In this document: positions 6,263 to 9,569 of the stretch, in pieces | Layout of the letters: every line of letters begins with the position of its first letter | How positions within the stretch are numbered: position 1 is the first letter of the stretch | Source: Verrucomicrobiota bacterium | Lineage (GTDB): Bacteria > Verrucomicrobiota > Verrucomicrobiia > Chthoniobacterales > Xiphinematobacteraceae | Direction of reading: 5' to 3' | Assembly: GCA_003176035.1 (NCBI GenBank) | Contig: PSRL01000013.1 | Coordinates: 1 to 9,569, forward strand | DNA: 9,569 bases | The notes under the pieces: model-generated | The model's database searches: none | Told to the model about the DNA's origin: nothing | What the model saw: only the letters and a program-made list of their open reading frames with translations | Translations under genes and position numbers: made by a program

Positions 6263-7342
6263 ATGCACGAACTCCGCACCCCATGTCTTTTGATTGATCT
6301 GGAGAAGATGGATCAGAATTTACGTTCCATGCAAAGTGTTGCTAATGAGTCTAAAGTGGAACTCTGGCCTCATTTAAAAACGCACAAAATGCGGAAGGTT
6401 TGGCAGCAACAACAAGCATTAGGAGCGCAGGGAGCAACCTGTTCAAAAATATCCGAAGTCGAAGCGCTACTCCCCATAGGACTCAAACGGCTTATTCTTG
6501 CCTATCCTCTTGCAATGATGGACTTTCCGACCCGCATTGCGCGCATTTATCATGCAGTCGACGAATTGATCCTTACCGCGACCAGCTTGGAGCAATTTCG
6601 GGCTTTGGAAAAAGGCTTGGCTGAAGCCCGGTTGCCGGAGATTCCCATTCTGTTGGCGATCGACTCCGGATTAGGTCGGGAAGGCGTTCGCACTCCGGAA
6701 GCTAGTGCCGAATTGGGCGAAGCGATCCAAAAGTCCCCTCATACCCGACTTCTTGGGGTATTTACCCACGAAGGCCATGCTTACTCGGCTAGGGGCATTC
6801 AGGAAGTCGAAAAGGTTGCGCTTGAAACGCATCAACGATTCAAAAGGCTGGCAGAGCCCATCGGTTGTGCGGATTCCTTATGGCCGGGCTGTTCGATTAC
6901 GGCTCGCTTTATGGCAAGCCTGCCTGGTGTTCGAGCTCTCCGACCAGGCACTTATGTGTTCGGTGACTTGAACCTCTCTGTCACAGCGGGTGTGATGCCA
7001 TACTCAGACATTGCTCTTACGGTTCTCACCACTGTGACTGATCGTCCTGCCGCCGACATGGTGATTGTAGATGCAGGCTCCAAAACCCTTTCCAGCGACA
7101 AAACCTTAGATGGAGTATTTGCTATGAGCTGGCCTCATCCTTCGTGTGAAATCCGCCGAGTGAGCGAAGAACACGGCTGGTTAACCGGTCCGGAAGTTTC
7201 AAAGCTTCGCGTAGGAGACCGTATCCGTTTGGTGACGGCTCATGTGTGTCCAACCGTCAATCTCGCTCGTGAGGTTCACTGTTTGCGAGGCGAGAAGATC
7301 ACGGAATCCTGGCCCGTAGATGCTGCAAGCTGTAGCCAATAG
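6263..7342 (+). CDS. PLP-dependent D-threonine aldolase / D-serine dehydratase family protein
   Basis: This family combines an alanine-racemase-like PLP barrel with a C-terminal metal-binding beta domain. Known members cleave D-threonine to glycine and acetaldehyde, or deaminate D-serine to pyruvate and ammonia. The 359-residue product starts TPCLLIDLEKMDQNL and has the PLP-lysine motif PHLKTHK at 36-42 (Lys39 the likely Schiff base). It also has TCSKISEVEAL near 59-69, AIDSGLGREGV near 133-143, and a C-terminal HVC triplet (His327, Cys329) matching the metal ligands of fold-type III D-serine dehydratases. EEHGWLTG and VGDRIRLVTAHVCPTVN are typical of this C-terminal domain. Length suits the family. 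Substrate cannot be decided from sequence; other D-3-hydroxyamino acids are possible. The ATG has no Shine-Dalgarno. The gene sits 45 bases ahead of the glutamate dehydrogenase gene, perhaps as one unit. Confidence 0.88.
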   Translation: MHELRTPCLLIDLEKMDQNLRSMQSVANESKVELWPHLKTHKMRKVWQQQQALGAQGATCSKISEVEALLPIGLKRLILAYPLAMMDFPTRIARIYHAVDELILTATSLEQFRALEKGLAEARLPEIPILLAIDSGLGREGVRTPEASAELGEAIQKSPHTRLLGVFTHEGHAYSARGIQEVEKVALETHQRFKRLAEPIGCADSLWPGCSITARFMASLPGVRALRPGTYVFGDLNLSVTAGVMPYSDIALTVLTTVTDRPAADMVIVDAGSKTLSSDKTLDGVFAMSWPHPSCEIRRVSEEHGWLTGPEVSKLRVGDRIRLVTAHVCPTVNLAREVHCLRGEKITESWPVDAASCSQ

Positions 7343-7387
7343 CCCCAATTCAGACAACCATCCTCTTTAATTTCTGAAAAATAACCT

Positions 7388-8656
7388 ATGGAACGAGAAC
7401 TAACCTTCGATCCCGTCTTTAAAATGGCTCGACAACAATTTGATGCCGTAGCCGACCTCTTAGAAATTCGCGGCGGTGAACGCGACCAACTCATCTATCC
7501 AAAACGAGCAATTTCGATCTCCATCCCAATTCACAAGGAAGATGGTAGTGTGGCCGTCTTTCGAGGCTACCGCGTACAACATCACCTTGCTTTAGGCCCC
7601 ACCAAAGGGGGAACCCGATTTACTCCTAGCTTAACGCTCGGAGAATCTTCTGCGCTCGCCGTATGGATGAGTTGGAAGTGCGCACTTGCGGGTTTACCGT
7701 ATGGTGGCGCCAAAGGTGGGATAGCGGTCGATCCCCGGAGTTTGACCCTAACTGAGCTCCAAAGACTTTCTCGTCGATACATGTTGGAAATGATTCCCTT
7801 CGTTGGACCGCAAACTGATATCATGGGGCCCGACCTGGGCACCAATGAACAAATCATGGCATGGTTCATGGACAGCTATTCTTCTCATGCCGGAAAATCC
7901 GTGGCTGAAATCGTAACTGGTAAACCTGTCGCCTTAGGAGGTTGTGCCGGACGGCGTGAATCCACAGGACGTGGAGTGGTCTTTCTCGTAGAACGTGCAT
8001 TTAACAACCTACAAATTAACCCTCAGGGAGGAACTGCGATCGTACAGGGATTTGGGAACGTAGGTTCTGTAACCGCTTGTGGGCTGGCTTATCGCACGGG
8101 GATGAAGGTCATTGGAATCAGCGATCAAACTGTCGCTTTTTACAATCCCAAGGGCATTGATGTGGCTGCGGCTGATAGCTATGTGGCGGAGCATAAGTCT
8201 CTTGAGGGCTTTCAAGGCGGTGAAATCATTAGCGCGGAAGAGCTACTCACCCTTCCCTGCGACGTATTGGTGCCTGCTGCTGTCGAACGGGTCATCACTG
8301 ATTCCAACGCCGGAAAACTTCGATGCCGCATTCTAGCCGAAGCAGCCAATGGCCCAACAACACCGGAGGCAGATGCTATCCTCGATCAGCGCGGGGACGA
8401 AATATTTGTCATTCCGGATATTCTTTGCAATGTGGGAGGTGTGGTGGTCTCCTATTTTGAATGGGTCCAGGACATCCAGAATTTTCTCTGGACCGACACA
8501 GAGGTGATTGACCGGCTGTGCAGAATTTTGGAGAGCGCTTTCTCGGCAGTCATTCGTCGGTCAAAAGAGCGCAATATTTCACATCGCATGTCCGCCCTGT
8601 CCATTGGAGTAGAACGTGTGCGAGCCGCCAAGCGCATGCGAGGAATTTTTCCATAA
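7388..8656 (+). CDS. gdhA: Glutamate dehydrogenase (Glu/Leu/Phe/Val dehydrogenase family)
   Basis: The enzyme interconverts glutamate with 2-oxoglutarate plus ammonia using NAD(P). The 422-residue protein is the length of the 50-kDa hexameric class. Substrate-binding lysines lie in LGPTKGGTRF (Lys73) and MSWKCAL (Lys97). The catalytic lysine is in PYGGAKGGI (Lys109) and the catalytic aspartate in GPDLGTNE (Asp149). The C-terminal Rossmann domain has GFGNVGS at 221-227, then PAAVE, ILAEAANGPTTPEAD and PDILCNVGGVVVSYFEWVQ, all canonical. The protein ends normally with the helical RVRAAKRMRG tail. The GPDLGTNEQIMAWFMD form and the acidic residue after the second cofactor strand (GISDQ) favour NAD use, which is an inference. 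No Shine-Dalgarno precedes the ATG. Next to the D-amino-acid enzyme, it could take up or release ammonia in amino-acid catabolism. Confidence 0.95.
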   Translation: MERELTFDPVFKMARQQFDAVADLLEIRGGERDQLIYPKRAISISIPIHKEDGSVAVFRGYRVQHHLALGPTKGGTRFTPSLTLGESSALAVWMSWKCALAGLPYGGAKGGIAVDPRSLTLTELQRLSRRYMLEMIPFVGPQTDIMGPDLGTNEQIMAWFMDSYSSHAGKSVAEIVTGKPVALGGCAGRRESTGRGVVFLVERAFNNLQINPQGGTAIVQGFGNVGSVTACGLAYRTGMKVIGISDQTVAFYNPKGIDVAAADSYVAEHKSLEGFQGGEIISAEELLTLPCDVLVPAAVERVITDSNAGKLRCRILAEAANGPTTPEADAILDQRGDEIFVIPDILCNVGGVVVSYFEWVQDIQNFLWTDTEVIDRLCRILESAFSAVIRRSKERNISHRMSALSIGVERVRAAKRMRGIFP

Positions 8657-8724
8657 AAAAAACATTTTCAATCTCATCTCAACCATGCTTTTTTCTCGGT
8701 GCCAAGCGGGACAGTTTTTTGCTT

Positions 8725-9447
8725 ATGGAACAATGCCGTGACCAGACGCGGTTTTCAAGAAACTATACATCAGACGTATATAGCAGAACACAATCTGTTG
8801 CATACGCGCATCAAATGTCAACCATTCCGAAGATTCGGGCACAACTACCACTAAAGTCTCCGAGTAAACATTATGGATTCTGTGATGCCGAAATTCCGCC
8901 GAAGAAGTGCGCGAGATATCGGCAGGAAGCTTCTGAAGAACGTGCCCAGCAGCTAATTTTAATTCGAAGTGAGGAGGTGACGCTCCTGGCTCTTTGGAAT
9001 TCAGCGGGGCTAGAAACTAATTTTTCTCTGCTGGCTAAGCATATTCGTAGGTATGGGAGCAATGCAGCTGGAAATTGTATGGAGTATTCTATACTGCTTT
9101 ATGATGACCTTTCTCATCAGCTAGGACCGGGCGACTTTCAGGATATCGTAAAGTTCGAATCAGGAGATCACGTTTTTAATGTGGTCAATCAGCCTAAAGG
9201 TACGGATGGAACCTACCCAAAGCATTTTTCTGATTGGGATGAACGAGCTCTGATTGTCGATGGGTGGTTAAACGTTTGTTGCCCCGCTAGGGAATACCCG
9301 GAACGGTGGAGGGCACAAATGCATAAATGGGCAGCAAGGGACCTAAAATTGGGTTTAGATGGCATTTCGCCTCTGGATCCGACATGGTTGAACCTAGTAG
9401 ACGAATCCGAAAAAATTTCTGCGCCATTTCGAGAATTGTTATGGTGA
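8725..9447 (+). CDS. Unrecognised protein with a Cys-His-Asp hydrolase-like signature, possible effector
   Basis: The 240-residue product was not matched to a named gene. The first ~110 residues are basic, Ser/Arg/Tyr-rich and low in clear motifs. The second half has three sharply conserved-looking segments in catalytic order: AAGNCMEYSILL (Cys118), GDHVFNVV (His149), and ALIVDGWLNVCCPAREYPERW (Asp179). This order and local context resemble papain/transglutaminase-fold cysteine hydrolases, including YopT-like proteases and Pasteurella-toxin-type deamidases used as bacterial effectors. No signal peptide or membrane segment is seen. The frame extends upstream into gdhA, but that part mirrors gdhA codons; the ATG at 8725 is the first outside it, and 8815 is an alternative. 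No Shine-Dalgarno is clear. The gene lies 68 bases after gdhA on the same strand. Function and secretion are inference. Confidence 0.7.
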   Translation: MEQCRDQTRFSRNYTSDVYSRTQSVAYAHQMSTIPKIRAQLPLKSPSKHYGFCDAEIPPKKCARYRQEASEERAQQLILIRSEEVTLLALWNSAGLETNFSLLAKHIRRYGSNAAGNCMEYSILLYDDLSHQLGPGDFQDIVKFESGDHVFNVVNQPKGTDGTYPKHFSDWDERALIVDGWLNVCCPAREYPERWRAQMHKWAARDLKLGLDGISPLDPTWLNLVDESEKISAPFRELLW

Positions 9448-9539
9448 AGCGGTACAAAAGGTGCACACGGAAAATATTTATTTCACCCGAGGTTCTACTT
9501 AGTCGTCCCTGAAAAAGTCCTTTTGGCTAGAAAGCATCA

Positions 9540-9569
9540 ATGTCCGGAGGCAATTTGGTAACGAAATTT
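9540..9569 (+). CDS. Possible start of a further gene, cut by the window edge
   Basis: An ATG at 9540 opens a frame of ten codons (MSGGNLVTKF) that remains open at the last base. A purine stretch, AGAAAG (9530-9535), lies five bases upstream and could serve as a ribosome site. The 92 bases between the preceding gene and this ATG show no other structure. Too short to identify; it may be chance. Confidence 0.25.
   Translation, partial: MSGGNLVTKF

Noticed and set aside
8518..8724. Upstream extension of the unknown gene's frame into gdhA
   Set aside because: This part overlaps gdhA coding sequence and reads as an out-of-frame shadow; the first ATG beyond gdhA is at 8725.
1..9569. CRISPR array, insertion sequence, tRNA or rRNA gene
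   Set aside because: No regularly spaced repeats, transposase motifs with terminal repeats, tRNA T-loop signatures or rRNA segments were seen.

Overview
The window looks like a piece of a bacterial chromosome of about 50% G+C. Gene content and the DnaX, RsmE and RlpA-like sequences recall the PVC group (Verrucomicrobia or related lineages). This is an impression from reading the proteins, not a search result. Most start codons lack a clear Shine-Dalgarno sequence. A probable decayed gene and an effector-like cysteine-hydrolase candidate make a host-associated or reduced-genome bacterium plausible but unproven.

Left part, minus strand (1-2829): rfbB, rfbD and rsmE are read leftwards in a compact row, followed by the first codons of an unidentified gene cut by the window edge. 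rfbB and rfbD overlap by 34 bases and encode two of the dTDP-L-rhamnose steps, so they supply a sugar nucleotide for surface polysaccharide. rsmE encodes a 16S rRNA methyltransferase.

A 242-base divergent intergenic region (2830-3071) separates this block from the plus-strand block. dnaX (clamp-loader subunit) and ybaB (nucleoid-associated protein) overlap by ATGA. dnaX carries an A-rich slippery heptamer in its hydrophilic linker with a Shine-Dalgarno-like GAGGT about ten bases upstream and a -1 stop soon after. This layout resembles the E. coli site that makes the short gamma form. recR, a common third partner of dnaX-ybaB, is not present.

The stretch 5204-5618 has no intact gene. On the minus strand it holds broken reading frames with two motifs typical of dihydroorotase, read here as a decayed pyrC remnant. 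It also has a strong hairpin and, just before the next gene, two tandem 21-base repeats.

Right part, plus strand (5619-9569): an RlpA-like lipoprotein with a double-psi beta-barrel, a PLP enzyme of the D-threonine aldolase/D-serine dehydratase family, a hexameric-type glutamate dehydrogenase, and a 240-residue unrecognised protein with an ordered Cys-His-Asp signature (GNC, GDH, VDGW). The PLP enzyme and glutamate dehydrogenase are adjacent and may work together in amino-acid and ammonia metabolism. The last 30 bases may be the start of another gene.
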